Made by a program: the position numbers and the translations under genes. A stretch of 49,008 nucleotides of DNA from contig JANBPK010000790.1 in NCBI GenBank assembly GCA_027579435.1, positions 1 to 49,008 of the forward strand. Direction: 5' to 3'. This stretch comes from Candolleomyces eurysporus. Lineage: Eukaryota > Basidiomycota > Agaricomycetes > Agaricales > Psathyrellaceae. Below, one piece after another: positions 31,715 to 43,870 of the stretch; position 1 is the first letter of the stretch, and every line of letters begins with the position of its first letter. The notes under the pieces were generated by a model. The model saw nothing but the letters and a program-made list of their open reading frames with translations, had not been told where the DNA came from and did no database searches.

Positions 31715-33531
31715 ATGCTCACGTCTCATCTTGAGGTTTACCAACGCAGCACATCCCTTCACTCAGCCTCCCCCCTCTTCAGGATCCCTCATGTCTGCCC
31801 TTCATCCGGTCGCGTTGAGGAATGGTCGACAATCACATACGGTCAATTCGAGCGAGATGTTGAGCGGTACGCAAGGCACTGGGCCCGCGCATTACGAAGG
31901 AAGGGGATTCCTCGTCGGTCTGTAATCGGCCTGTGGTATGTTCCATTCAATTAGCCTTTCTGAGCATCGACTGACCGATTATCGTTAGGCTGAGCGGTCT
32001 GACATATGTCGACTGCATTCACATTTACGGAATCTCAAGGGCCGGTTACATCCCTCAGATGTTCAGCTTGAGGCTGCCCAATCCAGAGGTCGTCTATGAG
32101 TTGCTTCGTAAGGCCGACGCCAGGGCTCTCGTATACGACGCCTGCTTCGAGTCGGTCCTTTCCAACTGCACATTACCTGTGTATCAAGCGCTTCAGACAA
32201 GTGAAATTGCGTCCGTCGATGAAGAGTTGGAGCGCATTGCCCCCATTGCCAACGAGAACGAGGTCGCCTTCATCTTCCATACCAGCGGTTCAACATCAGG
32301 AAGCCCAAAGCTTGTCCCGTGCAGCTACCGTTGGCTGAACACCGTGGTGCAAAAGTCCAATTACATTTCAAGACCTCGGAATCCTGGACGTCAGGACGTT
32401 ACGGTATTCATGTACGTACTCACTTTCGCCTACCTTTGGTCTAGTCTAAAGCGTATTTTACAGTGGAAGCATGAGCCACATCGCTCAGACATTCAGTAAG
32501 TGATATTAATTATCTGATTGCCGCTTTAGTCTAATTGGACCTTTCTTCACAGTGTTCCTTGGAACTTTGCAACATGGCTCTTGTGTCGTTCAACCCACAA
32601 AGTTGAACTACTCCTCCGAGGAATTGATCGACATGATCCATCGATGTGGACTCAATCGCCTCAACGCCTTTGGTTCCTGGCTTGGGATGCATCTCAAGAA
32701 CTCGCGTCAAGACGCCAAGCTCCTCTCGCTCCTTGCCAATCTCGACGACGTCGTGTACAGTGGACTCGCCATCTCGCGCGAGGACGAGCAGTGGGCAATT
32801 AAAAACGGTCTCAAGCTAAGGGTAAGCTTCGTAGCATTCCCCTAATTGTGCTCAGATAATTAATCTGCTTCTCTAGAATCTATTCGGCAGCACCGAAATC
32901 GGAGGGATGTTGATCTCCGGAGGTCATGAAAAAAATCCAGCTTTGCTCACCCCCCCTTCCTGGAACCTCGTACCGATTCGAACCCATTTCCGGCAACACC
33001 GAAGCAGTCCACCAGTCCTCGGCCGCACTTTACGAGCTGGTGATCCTCTCCGACTCTCCGGATTGCCCAGACGTCTCGCTAAGGAGTGCAGATGGCCATA
33101 TGCACACCGGTGACCTCTTCCAGGAAGTAGCATCTGGATGGTACGTGTCCCGTGGCCGAGATGACGATTGGATCAAGTCCGAGACCAGCCTCCGATGCGA
33201 CACCAAGGCGATCGAGGACAACGCACGCCAGATGTGCCCGGGGCTCATCGCTGAGTGCGTCGTTGTGGGTTCTGGACGCCCTTCCCCTGTCATGTTCATC
33301 GAGCCTACCTCCGACATGGATCACGATAAGCTCAAGAAAGAAATCATCCGGAAGACTCGCCAGTTCCATAGCAGACGCTACCTCCATGAGCGCATTACTT
33401 CCCCCAACATGGTCGTCGTCGTTCCCCGCGGTACACTTCCTCGGACAGCAACTAAGGGCAACATCCGACGCAAGGCAGTCGAGGAAGCTTTCGCAACCGA
33501 GTTGGATCGCATTTTTGGACGCTCAATATGA
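31715..33531 (+). CDS. Stand-alone adenylate-forming (ANL superfamily) enzyme, frame broken once
   Basis: Exons 31715..31935, 31989..32411, 32464..32495, 32553..32821, 32877..33531; about 532 residues once the frame break is allowed for. Visible core motifs are TYGQFERDVERYA, the ATP-loop HTSGSTSGSPKLVP, GSMSHIAQTFMFLGTL, NLFGSTEIGG (A5), HTGDLFQEVASGWYVSRGRDDDWIKS (A7/A8) and the C-terminal Lys motif TATKGNIRRK. The layout matches the adenylation part of fungal NRPS-like reductases, but no carrier or reductase domain follows. It would activate a carboxylic acid with ATP; the substrate is unknown. In exon 5 a run of seven C at 32950-32956 shifts the frame: before it the frame reads GGHEKNPALLTP, after it LPGTSYRFEPI. 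Six C would restore continuity. This is a sequencing slip or a recent loss of function. Confidence 0.85.
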
Positions 33532-34099
33532 ACTCAGCATGGTCTCATCTCATTCACTTCTCCTGGACAAACAGCAATAAAATTATTTAACTCTAGAGTA
33601 TCTTTATTATTCCGTACAACACACAGCCTACTAGTTCTACCCTACGTTCATCCGTATCTACCTTACATTACCGGTTCAGACGGCCACCCTTCAACTCGGT
33701 GACCTGATTAATTTCGTTATTGTATCTGGATTTCTGCATTCTCTTCTTGTAGCATTAATGAACACTGCTGTAGTATAATAACCGAAGAATGATAACCCTT
33801 CGAATCCTGCGCATGCGCAGGCTTGCGGAATTTGACGCCGATAAACACCACGTTCAGTTGATCAAACACAGCGGATAGCACTCTGGGTATGGCGGTTTCT
33901 TATGCAGTGCATTTAACAAGATCAAATGTTTCCAGGAATGAGATGCAAGATGATCAATCCCTCCGAAACAAACAAACTCTCTCCCAATATATTTATTTAC
34001 GTATCATCTAATCACTGGCACCCAGTATATAGGGTTACTCTCACAGACGAATGTAGTATTAAGATTGAGTTTGATGATGGTACCTCNACTCAAACGAGG
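33532..34099. other. Short intergenic between convergent genes
   Basis: A/T-rich 3' flanks of the adenylation gene (+) and Tdp1 (-). Nothing else recognised; one N at 34087. Confidence 0.4.
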
Positions 34100-36664
34100 T
34101 CATTCGTCTTGATGGTAAACGGATTCCTCCTGTATCTGTAGTTGGACGGCGGCAGATGTAGGTGATAAATGGAAGGTCATGATTTTTAACAACTAGCTCC
34201 ACTTACCCAAGGCTCATCTTTGCCCGTAGCGTACTTCCTAGGGGGCCGCTGGAAGCATGCGAGCTTGGCAGCTTCCGCCTCGTCCTTGATAGGGAAGACG
34301 ACGCCAACCTCGTAGTTATTGATCTAGTGCTGCATTTCAATATCACCACGTCGGACGATCTGAGAAAAGGCACTCACGTTTAAAGTGGGGTTAAACGAAC
34401 TCCCTGACAACGTCCCCCACGCAGAAGGCGTGAAGTTGTGTGAACCAACATAGATCCATCCGATCCCAGGTTCAACCTCCTGAATGTCGTCGTCAACCTC
34501 ATCTTCCGAGTCCGAGGGTTCCTGGTTTCTCGACTTCTTTTCCGTGTATGCGTTGCTCTGGAGCGTAGCGATGATCATCTGCGGATTTTTACCATTTAAG
34601 GCTTGTAAGTCTCAAGGTGCCTGATACGGATAACACCCATGGTCACCTTCGAATGCATCAGTGCGGGACCAGCCTTGCTTTTGGAGTCGTAGAAGTTGTC
34701 TCGAGGAAAGTTCTTNGTGCCCCACTGCTTTCTCCTACAGAATATGGTCCCGCCACCCTAGGAGGGCAGTCAAAGTAAGTTACAAGACGCGGTCTAGCCC
34801 TGTGTCNAGAAAGGCTTACAAGTTCCCCTGCTGNGGANTCCTGAACCGTTTTCTTCGTTGGAAAGACGATCTTAATTGGTGGATATGGAAGTTTCTCNCG
34901 TCGTTTCTTGGATTCGTCNAACCAGTCCTCGGCTGACTCTCCCCGGGCAGACCAATGGAATTCATTCATCCACTGGGTGGTGAAGTTACCCAAGCTTGAC
35001 CCCTAAGTNATCAGTTGAGCGAATCAATTCGCCACACAAATCGGANGAACTTTACCTGACATTCGAGCATTAGGGTTTTCGTCCTTGGACCCTTCCCTGT
35101 CCTCATGCCCATCTTGCGCACTGCCATCATTAAACGAGGGTGCCCGGTCCTATGCTACTGTCAGGAGCCGTCCAGGTAAAGCAGGAGATACAGACTTGAT
35201 GACACTGGGCCAACTCTCGTGNTTGCCGGCAATCGACGCAACCAGNTGGACCTTCACCTTCGACCAATCCCACTTTTGCCTNAGCTCGTCCACGAGCTTG
35301 ATGGGCAAATTGGGGTGCTAAGAGAAATAAGCTAGAATNCTTTGTCTTTGCGAGGAGCCTTACATTATCGTTGATTATTGTTCTAAGTGCTGGGACAACG
35401 TTGATAGANTGAAGCATACGCTGNAGCGTTGCTGGGAAGTCNTCAGCNTTGGGGTCATGNAGGATCGGCGACTGTCTGCGAGGGANATCCTGAAGCCATA
35501 CGGACTGTTCACAGANGGTNCATCAGTGCCAAAGNGACTAGGTTTGTTCGACAACTTTACGTTTTCCATGTCGCGCCAATCATACGCAATCAGGTTCGCT
35601 GTCGACACCACGACACGGAGCCTTCCTGTCTTATAGAAGAGCTACGGCAGCAGCTGAGAAAGAGCGTGTGGAAAACTTGATAAAAGCTCACTCACGAGCA
35701 TAAACTAACGAAGACNGCTGTTAGGATCCGGATTCAGCGAAGAGAGGAAACGGCCTTGCCTTCATGTGTTGNCACCCAAATCCGTTACGCAAATGTGGCG
35801 TCGTCTTAATCCAATGAGGAAGAACGTTCTTTATACTTGCCTGCCCGTTTGCATCCGGTTGCGCGACTAGGATAACGGGCACTGAGGGATCAAAGAACTG
35901 GTACACCCACGGCAAATCCAAGGAGTAGGAAGAGATGATAGCAAATTCCATTTCTGATTTCTGAAGCAAGAAACAAACGTGAACAATCTATCGATGTCAG
36001 GGGAGTCAATTGTACCTGTCCAAGTATCTGGGTGAGGCGAAAGGTAGGCTGCCCGTCTGCACGAGGCTCCGCGAACTGGGTGGCGGTCTGCCGGAGCTCA
36101 CCGTTCCAGAAAATCTGATCTTCTGGTTGAGATACTTTCGAGCCACCAGCTTCTTGGGAAAGCGTCCCTGTGAAGCTTGAAGAGGCTATGTGTCGCCGTT
36201 TACTGGGCCTTTCATCCTCATCCTCAGTGCTTTCAGCGTCAGAATCTGCAACACTCTCGGGCTTCTTGGACATAACCCTTTGTGATTGACTTTGTAGCTT
36301 CTTTTGACGCTCCAAGCGTTCCTTCTCTAGTTGAGCTCTCTGTGCAAGGAACGAGGGAACACCTGTCGACGAGGACGCTGCCTGAGGTACCTGGGATGGT
36401 GGAGGCTTTGACGTGTCTTGTACCGAGGATTTCGATGATTCAGCCTTGGATTCTTCAATGGCTTTCCGTATTTGAGCCTGGAATGCGGCTTCTTCGTCGT
36501 CAGCGGGCTGCTCGTCGTCGCTGTCGTCAATGGTGATTATCTCTGGTTTCTTCTTTTGATCCTCAAGGCTTAAAGCCAAAGCTCTGGACGCTCTTGAGCC
36601 TTTCTGGGATATGATGAAGGATCATGAGCACCGACCTTGCCAGGTCTTCGTCGTCAAACTCCAT
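34100..36664 (-). CDS. Tyrosyl-DNA phosphodiesterase 1 with N-terminal ubiquitin-interacting motif
   Basis: Starts MEFDDEDLAR at 36664; a short intron joins to KGSRASRALALSLEDQ. An acidic helix with the UIM pattern (DEEAAFQAQIRKAIEESKAES) follows, then disordered Ser/Gln-rich text. The catalytic part shows the first HxK region (QHMK) with LRVVVSTANLIAYDWRDMEN, and the second motif MHSKVTMG with GIGWIYVGSHNFTPSAWG. The C-terminus reads NNYEVGVVFPI...PWIQEESVYHQDE. This family cleaves 3'-phosphotyrosyl links and so repairs stalled topoisomerase I complexes in the nucleus. About twenty single Ns fall between 34716 and 35772, so some exon borders and residues in the middle cannot be read. Confidence 0.88.
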
Positions 36665-37310
36665 GCTCGCTGAGAGCTAGGGTTGCTGCCAGTGGCTGGT
36701 TGTGACCGTGACCGACTCAGAGCAGGACCCAATTTAGGACGCGTCGTGGTCGCGTGTGGATTTGTCGGGAGATGCCGGCATCTTTTCAGCTAAGCAAAGA
36801 CAAATAGACCCTACCCTAGGCGCTGCAAGAGGCGCCCATTTTTTCCAAGTCTTCGGAGTGCTTGGGGGAAAACCCCGATATACTCTGGACAAAATGAAGA
36901 GAAAATGGCTCTTAGTAATGAAAAGGTAGTCCGGCACCTCTGAGAGGGCTTTGGACCCGGGCATCCAAACCAAATAACTGGAGCCCGACCTGAGCTCACT
37001 GGTACCTCGAATCGCTTCAAATAGTTAGTAAGCACTCAATTAAACTGCTTCCGTCGCAAGTTTGATGTTTTGCAACTTAAGACACAGCCCACCTATGGCG
37101 TTGATATCTTGCCAATGATGGCATTACAGGTGCGGTACCGAGTGAAACGGTCTCGTAAGGAATTGATGGTAATTCATGACAGATCACTAAGGTGGACTGA
37201 AAGGTGGTCAGTGATTATGTATGTACAGGGCAATCCCAGTTTCAGAAAGAGAAAAACACGTTTTCGACGATAAGCTTATCTAGATAGAACAAAAGAAGAA
37301 TATGACAATG
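36665..37310. other. Intergenic, no gene recognised
   Basis: Between the Tdp1 5' end and the 3' end of the first alpha/beta hydrolase, both leftward. No conserved reading frame. Confidence 0.4.
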
Positions 37311-38627
37311 TCAACGTAACACGTCTCTAAGCCACTCGTAGATATCCTCTGTTAGCTTGACTGGAGGGCTATGGCTCAGAGGAACATCGAGGAACATATC
37401 CGCATGCACCCCTCCCTTCTGCACGATGACTGTTGTTCCCGCCGGGTGATTCTCTACCACATACTTTCCAACCTTGATAATGTCATCCCTCAGACTTTCC
37501 CTTTCCCCAGCGGTGATCAAGACCCGATCAACAACCTCCCCGATGCCCTTAAACCACGTTGCAGACGCGGCTGATGCGGGGTCTACGTAGGGGTACGCAG
37601 ATAGCGGTGCCCCTTCAAGATAAACCCTCCCCAGATCATTGAGCCCGGCGTCAGTGATGATGTCCACATCCCTGTTCTCCTGATATGACTTCGCCGCAGT
37701 GCTCGTTAGGCTAAGCCAGGGTGATACCGCAAGCGCGCCGGCAAATTTCGACAACGAAGTCGAATTGTTGGGAAGTCCGAGATGATCGACTGTAGGCACA
37801 GGATGGAGGATGTGAAGCAGCATTTGAAAGATCAAGTTACCCCCGGCTGAGTCCCCGATGAGAACTATATCAGCGGGTTCGTATCCTAATTGGAGAATAT
37901 GTTTGACTCCAGCGACTGCCTGCTCGAGTTGCGTAGGGAAGGTGGCTATATCTGAAAGGCCTAGATGTTTTTGGTCCCAAAGTTAAATGGAGAAAACGCA
38001 GAGTAAATTTGGAAATAATATGACTGACTATAGGCGAGCATCGCGATGTTCGCGTCCTTTCCAGATTGACGAAGCCTCTCCAACATCCCTGTCCAATAGT
38101 CCAAAGCAAAGTTCTGTACCGGGAGCAGAAATCCCCCTCCTATATAGTACCACCTGTCAGACGAAGGTATCGATGCGTAGCGAGAAACAAATCTAACCGT
38201 GACAGTAAAAGAGTACTTTCTCACTCCTTCGATTCCCAATCCAGAGTATCTTACCACCATGAGCAATATTATCCTCTTGAGGAACCAAATTTCGCGCTTT
38301 AACCCAATCGGTATACGTCGCATGGGTGTCTCGCTTCTCGATGTACTTCAGCTGGGCCGTACTGAAAGCCTGGGCCGTCATGGTTTGAAAAGTTACTTCG
38401 ATAATGCGCCTTCTCCATGGCTTCTTCTTTGAGAACGATCGAAACGATGAGGCGGCAATATTCCATAGCAAGGCAAGCGCTGCAGTCGCGATGGGTGAGT
38501 GACATTAGCCTGATAGGAACATCCAACATGGCGACCTACGGACAATGAACAAGAGACGAAGCAGCGTCTCAGCTTTCTTGAGCCACGAAAGCTCGAGCCG
38601 CTTCTTGCGGTGTTGCCTGGAGAGCAT
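37311..38627 (-). CDS. Alpha/beta hydrolase (hormone-sensitive-lipase-like), paralog 1
   Basis: Starts MLSRQHRKKRLELSWLKKAE at 38627. A phase-1 intron joins LLFIV to PLALLWNIAAS. The N-terminus is a hydrophobic anchor-like helix. Catalytic features are the oxyanion motif HGGGFLLP, the nucleophile elbow GDSAGGNLIFQ, ITAGERESLRDD before the acid region, and a final VHADMFLD carrying the catalytic His. This is the abhydrolase_3/HSL group, esterases of unknown substrate, probably membrane-attached. It shares the first intron position and overall layout with the gene at 42.1-43.5 kb. Both carry KSYQENRD/ES-DI and end with EW L-type helices (DIYEWLRDVLR). Confidence 0.88.
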
Positions 38628-39741
38628 GAAAGAGGAGCAGACACTAGGGGGGTTGACAGTAGGTCGGGGAATATCTTTCTCTGTCCAGAAGGTTTGATGG
38701 GTCTTATACGAACCTCCTTCATATGCACACACACATACACACACCACAAACGTCGCAGCCAAGCATTGAAAGAACCGGAAGAACCGTGCTGGGCCAAATT
38801 CTCCAATCGAAAAATTCAGCTCTTGGGCTCTTCGTCATGCTCCGTGGCAAAGACTACGCCATAATCCAATGCTTCTTTCTCTCTTTATCTGCTTCTACTC
38901 GCCATATATCATTCGGGTTCTGATTCTTGGCCACCCCATGGTTCTCGCATTCTGAGTGGTTGAAGGGCACCGGCGAAGGACCCACATGAACTCCGAAGCC
39001 TATCTTCGAGCTCCTTGAGTCAGACCTATTTCGTCACGACGATGTATAGCTGGGTGGCGAATCAGTATCCCGCTCGAAATCGCAATCGGAAGCAGCATTA
39101 ACATACGACGAAAGAGTATGCTTCGGGGAGATAAGCAAACTTCTGAGTTGACAACATGCATGGCCAGATGATGCTGACCACAAACGTCCGACGTACGTCC
39201 TGCTAGGAGCACCCGTGACAAGTCCATCCGAATTCGTATCGATGGCTTATCGAGAGATGCCCTAGCCATAGCAGAAGCACCTTTAGTCTGTGAGTAATTA
39301 TAGTCCTGAGAGCCGAATCGTTTCAATATTGGCACCTCATCCTAAGAACATTGTCATTTACGGCTGTCCTTGAGGTAATGTCTTGTAAGCAACGCCGTCG
39401 ACGGAGAATGACTGGTTTTGGAGCAAGAGCTGTGAGATGGTTTGGGCTTGGTTTGGCCCGCGCTCTCGCACCGGGACAATCTCACGTCGGGATGACGGCG
39501 CTACCGGATCAATATTCAATCACCATTTGGATCAGAGAGAAAAATACTGGCCCTCAATCCTCAACTCCTGAGTGCTGAACTCTCTTGCTTCTCAGCATAA
39601 CGCAATGCCTATCTCGCTGAAAATTAACACGGTTAGGATAAGACTAGGTATGTTACATTAGGTATGTGGGTTCTCGATAAAAGCTTTCACTATGAAACCT
39701 CGACGAAGCTATCAATAAGCCTACACCGACCAGCTATCAAT
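38628..39741. other. Intergenic, no gene recognised
   Basis: Upstream of hydrolase paralog 1. A CA-rich microsatellite-like stretch (CACACACATACACACACC) lies at about 38726-38745. No conserved reading frame. Confidence 0.4.
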
Positions 39742-40731
39742 TTATTTGGACGAGGGGGGCCGCTGAAAAAATATATTAGTCATGAAATCCGGCACCAGAA
39801 GAGAAAGAACGCCAAAGGAGTGTTACTCACCTTGATCATTGGCGAGATTTCCATCCCAGTTGCTGCGGCTCCTTTCGCGGGAAGGCCATCGGCTCCCACC
39901 TTTCCTTTCCCCAGAGTGAAAGCTCCGTGAACCTGAGCAGATTGAGTAAAGATCCAATAGGTGAGACTGCATTGAAATACATACCTCAAACCCAAAGTGA
40001 GCGTATTGGTTTCTGCTTTTCGGTGTCGAGGCTTCGAGACAATAGGTGGCCTCAGGAACAAGCTTGAATTGCTCTCTAACGATCATCGACAAACACCCCC
40101 GTCCCTGATAATCAGGGTGCGTCATGACCATATTCAAATACCAGGTATCGTCTACGCGCTTCTTCAACACTTTTTGCAAAGACTTGTGTGATATGTCGGT
40201 ATATTGCGTCGTCATCCGCTGTAAAGATAGGCAATTAGGATATCAGCGAAGGGCTAGGGCTATGATGCTCACATGAATCCCAGTTGGACCCCAAGCCTTG
40301 AAAAGGCCAGTGACTCCTCCACGAATCAGACGACCGACTTGATACGACGCGATTCGCTTCTTTGGAGGCATCCAACACGCAGCGGCAGCGATCCTCTCTT
40401 TTCCTCCTTCCTCTGGATACACGACGACAGTGATTCGGGCTTTGATGTCGACGCAGCATCGCAAGAAAAAGGCAAGGAAGATAACAAGCCTCTTGTTGTC
40501 CTCTTCCTTCAATAATCCCGTCTCTGGAACCTATTCAAGGGGGGCAAGCGTCAACAATACGATGCTAGCCTGGACTTACGAAAGAGAGTAAGTACTCACT
40601 TCTTTAACATTAGAGCAGAAAAGAAATGGCGGATCGGTTTGGAACGCCCTCCGAGATACTTCTAAAATTTCGTCAAAGTCTTGAGGGAACTTTGCTTCGC
40701 GCAGGTAGGGCTTTGGTTGAGTCGATGCCAT
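39742..40731 (-). CDS. GNAT family acetyltransferase
   Basis: Starts MASTQPKPYLREAKFPQDFD at 40731 and ends IKRPPSSK with stop at 39742-39744, after a last intron that begins GTGAGT near 39834. Middle segments: EILEVSRRAFQTDPP, LRCCVDIKARITVVV, ACWMPPKK, and the acetyl-CoA loop region WYLNMVMTHPDYQGRGCLSM (Q/RxxGxG/A-type), followed by CLEASTPKSRNQYAHFGFEV. This is the usual fungal small GNAT layout in which VxPxxQGxG binds the pyrophosphate of acetyl-CoA. The acceptor is unknown. It lies between two hydrolase paralogs on the same strand. A decayed copy is found near 20.6-21.1 kb. Confidence 0.88.
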
Positions 40732-42087
40732 GTCTTGTCTTGAGTCGTTTCCAAGGAGTAATTGCTGGAATAAACGACAAAAATACCACCCATTTATACT
40801 GAAAAACCTGTCGAGGCGCAGTATGATAGCCCTTACAGACCGACCGCAATGGTGACCAGGGGTGAACTTTGCCGTTTACCCGACCAGACCACATGGGGAA
40901 GTACGGGGAGCGCCAGGGACTGCTGCCGCACAAAAACTTTCGGATTACCGGAACCACGCCTAACCAATTCAGTTATGTGTTCCAAGAACGAAAGGCGACT
41001 TTTGGAGTATTGCTCCTAGTAGCCCGCTCTGATTAAAATCAACGCGATGTCGGCACCATCGGGAGGCCTTCAACTACGGAAGGGTCGGATTATCGGAACT
41101 GCTGTCTATTCGTCTGTGGGTCACAAGCAAGAGTACAGAAAAAATGGATTTCGAGGTAACTCAGAACCAGAGTTCATCAGGGCGTCGTTGGTGGCAAAAC
41201 GGAACTAAGATCCGGATAGAAATCGGCACCGTCGCCCGCAGCACCAGTCTGGGGTCGCTAGGTGGGTGCTATATCCAACACATTCGGCGTTCGTGACCTA
41301 CGATTCTGGACGAAATTTGGGCTAAAACGAGCCTGAATCTGGGTGCCTTCCAGACGAAACAGTCCCGGCGAAAGACTTGTCGGCATCCAATTTCGAGATA
41401 CTGAAGGGCATCCGCAATAAAGCCAGGCCGAGGCTGAGTCGGAGACAGATTAGATCAGCGGTCAGTGGTAGGTAGGTTGCCGAAATCTGGTTCCTATCTC
41501 TGTATTTGCTCTTTCCTGAACAAAGGCACGTACTTCCACCTCGGCCGAAGGCTATTGAGGCATATTCCGTCAGCCCCGAAATAGAGCTTCAGGCGGCCCT
41601 TGAGGCTCAACCCGTTCTGCTCGCTGGCGACTGCAGGAATCGGACAGTAGGATCAAAGCACGTAGTTGCCCACGAATACGGTTGTACGCGGGGTCCAAAA
41701 ATAGTGTGCTAGGGAAGCGCTTATAATAGACGCCTCGAATCAGCGTTAAGTTAAATTTGTGGCCACCATACATACCTTACACAAGACTCTCCAAAACTTT
41801 ATTGGTGGAGAAATGCACAAGCTTCCAAATGTGCTTCCTCTTTGATGCTCTATTGCTATATAGATTGGCAAAAGTTGAAACTGGCGTCAAGAAGAGGGAT
41901 CAAGAGGCGTCCATCACAAGAACTTACGCAATCCAGCTGTAAACATTGAACTTCTCCCACCCAGCCAGTCCGAGATGACTTGCTTTGTCCCTCTTCAGTG
42001 ACAGAATTCTAGAGTGCCTCCAATTAATTCTTCAAAATAATACAAATACAAATCCGTCATTGATTATGCAAAAACTCACAGCGTCCT
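40732..42087. other. Intergenic, no gene recognised
   Basis: About 1.35 kb between the GNAT gene and hydrolase paralog 2. No conserved reading frame or repeat was recognised. Confidence 0.4.
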
Positions 42088-43510
42088 CTAACTGAAGACA
42101 GCCTCCAGCCACTCCAGTATTTCCACCGTCAACTTCGTAGTCAGAGGGTCCAGCCCTACACCCACATCATAAAACACGTCATCATGCACTCCAAACTCCT
42201 GCAAAATGATTGTCGTATCCTGATGATACTCTGCGACCTTCCCCCTCCCAACCTCGAGAATATCGTCCCTCAAGAGCTCCTTCTCTCCAACCGTTACCAG
42301 AATTCGGTCAACAACAGCATCGAAGCCTTTGAACCATTCCTTCGGTGTCGAGACAAAGTCGAAGTGGGGCTTGTGAGATTCAGGTACGCCCGCAGCGTAA
42401 ATTCGTGCAAAGTCTCTCAAGGCTTCAGGGGAAATGATGTCACTCTCCCTGTTCTCTTGGTACGACTTGGCCGCAGCTTCCTTGGAATGAACGGGGAACC
42501 AAGGCGATATTCCCAGCGCACCCCGCAGTTTCAAGTCAGCCGGGAGCTCGAAAGTCGCTACCCCGGTCTCGGCGACATCGACGTCCGACTGCGAGGTGGA
42601 TCGGAGGCGAAGCAGATTTAAATGTAGGAGGACTTGGAAGACCAGGTTTGCACCTGCGGAGTCCCCCGCAAGCACGATGTTGGATGGTTTGTAACCCACT
42701 TTGAGCAGGTGCTCAATCGCAGCAAGGGCTTGGTTGAGCTGCACAGGATATGTGGATTCTCCTGAAAGGTCTAAGAAGAACTTGGCTCAGCATGAAATGC
42801 CTGGGTGGGAGAGAAATTGAAGGACAAGAGAACCAAGACGTACTGTAAGCGAGCGCAGCGATACTGACGTGTTTCTTCGATTTCTCGAGGACCTTTATAG
42901 CAGTGGACCAATAATCTAGAGACCATTCTTGCATGGGAAGAAGGTATCCGCCACCTATGCATCGTATGTCAGTCAACGTCGTGTAATCGAGGAAAAAATA
43001 AACTGCACAACGTCCTATGCCATGCATACGTGCTGACAGTTAGATACCTTGCTACTCACCATGAAAATACAATACCACCTTCGAGTCTTCTTCGATGTCC
43101 TTTTGGCCCTTACCAACCCAAAGGAGCCTTCCTCCATGCGCAATGACCTCTTCTTGAGGATCCACGTTCTTTGACTTGGTCCAAGCCTCATAGGCAGTCT
43201 TCGTAGTTCCCTTAAGGAGAAACCTCATCTGCGTAACGCTGAGGCCATCGCGCACGACTTGAAGCGATATCTCTCCAATCTTTCGCCTCAATGGCTTGGG
43301 GTATCCTCGAAGTTGGACGGGAGATTTGGCAAGCTTCCATAGGAAGGAAAATGCTACTCGGATAAGATGACATAGGTGTCAGAGGTGATATGAAGACAAG
43401 CCTGGTTTGGACTTGGACTTACGGAGGACAAATACCACGTACGACAGCGTGAGGGCCTTCTTTGTCCATGACAGAGCTAGAAGTTGCTGACGTGCTTCTT
43501 TCGAAGACAT
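42088..43510 (-). CDS. Alpha/beta hydrolase (hormone-sensitive-lipase-like), paralog 2
   Basis: Starts MSSKEARQQLLALSWTKKAL at 43510. A phase-1 intron follows FVL, giving PFSFLWKLAKSP. Catalytic motifs: oxyanion HGGGYLLPMQEW, nucleophile elbow VLAGDSAGANLVFQ, DRILVTVGEKELLRDD and FGVHDDVFYDV with the catalytic His. Alignment by eye with paralog 1 (about 4.8 kb away, same strand) shows the same intron positions and the same order of blocks, but only moderate identity. That points to an old tandem duplication. Probably a membrane-attached esterase; substrate unknown. Confidence 0.88.
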
Positions 43511-43870
43511 GCTGGCTGAATTCGAAAGGACAGGGAGTGCCAGCTGTTTTAATTGAAACCCAATGCTGGCTTTATAGGAAAAACTGTCAATAAGGCGCGC
43601 GTCTGCTCGGCTTGGAACGTGCGGGGAAACACTCGTTTACCTCGGCGCGCCCATCTTGGTAAGCAACGCGCTCTCCATCATGTTTCTGGGATCCTCATTG
43701 CCAGAATCCTATTTATAAGCAACAAGTATCGGGAAAAGTTCGTGCAATTATGAGTAAGCTAAAGAGTCCCATGTATAAGCAAAGGCTGAAGAAAGAGAAA
43801 GCCGTACAAATATATACTATGTCCGTCCAATAAGAGTCTTTGCCACTAGCAGATTGATCAGGGAGTAGCT
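43511..43870. other. Intergenic
   Basis: Promoter side of hydrolase paralog 2 and 3' side of the M43 protease. Nothing else recognised. Confidence 0.4.

Noticed and set aside
38726..38745. CA-rich run as a regulatory element
   Set aside because: Looks like an ordinary microsatellite.
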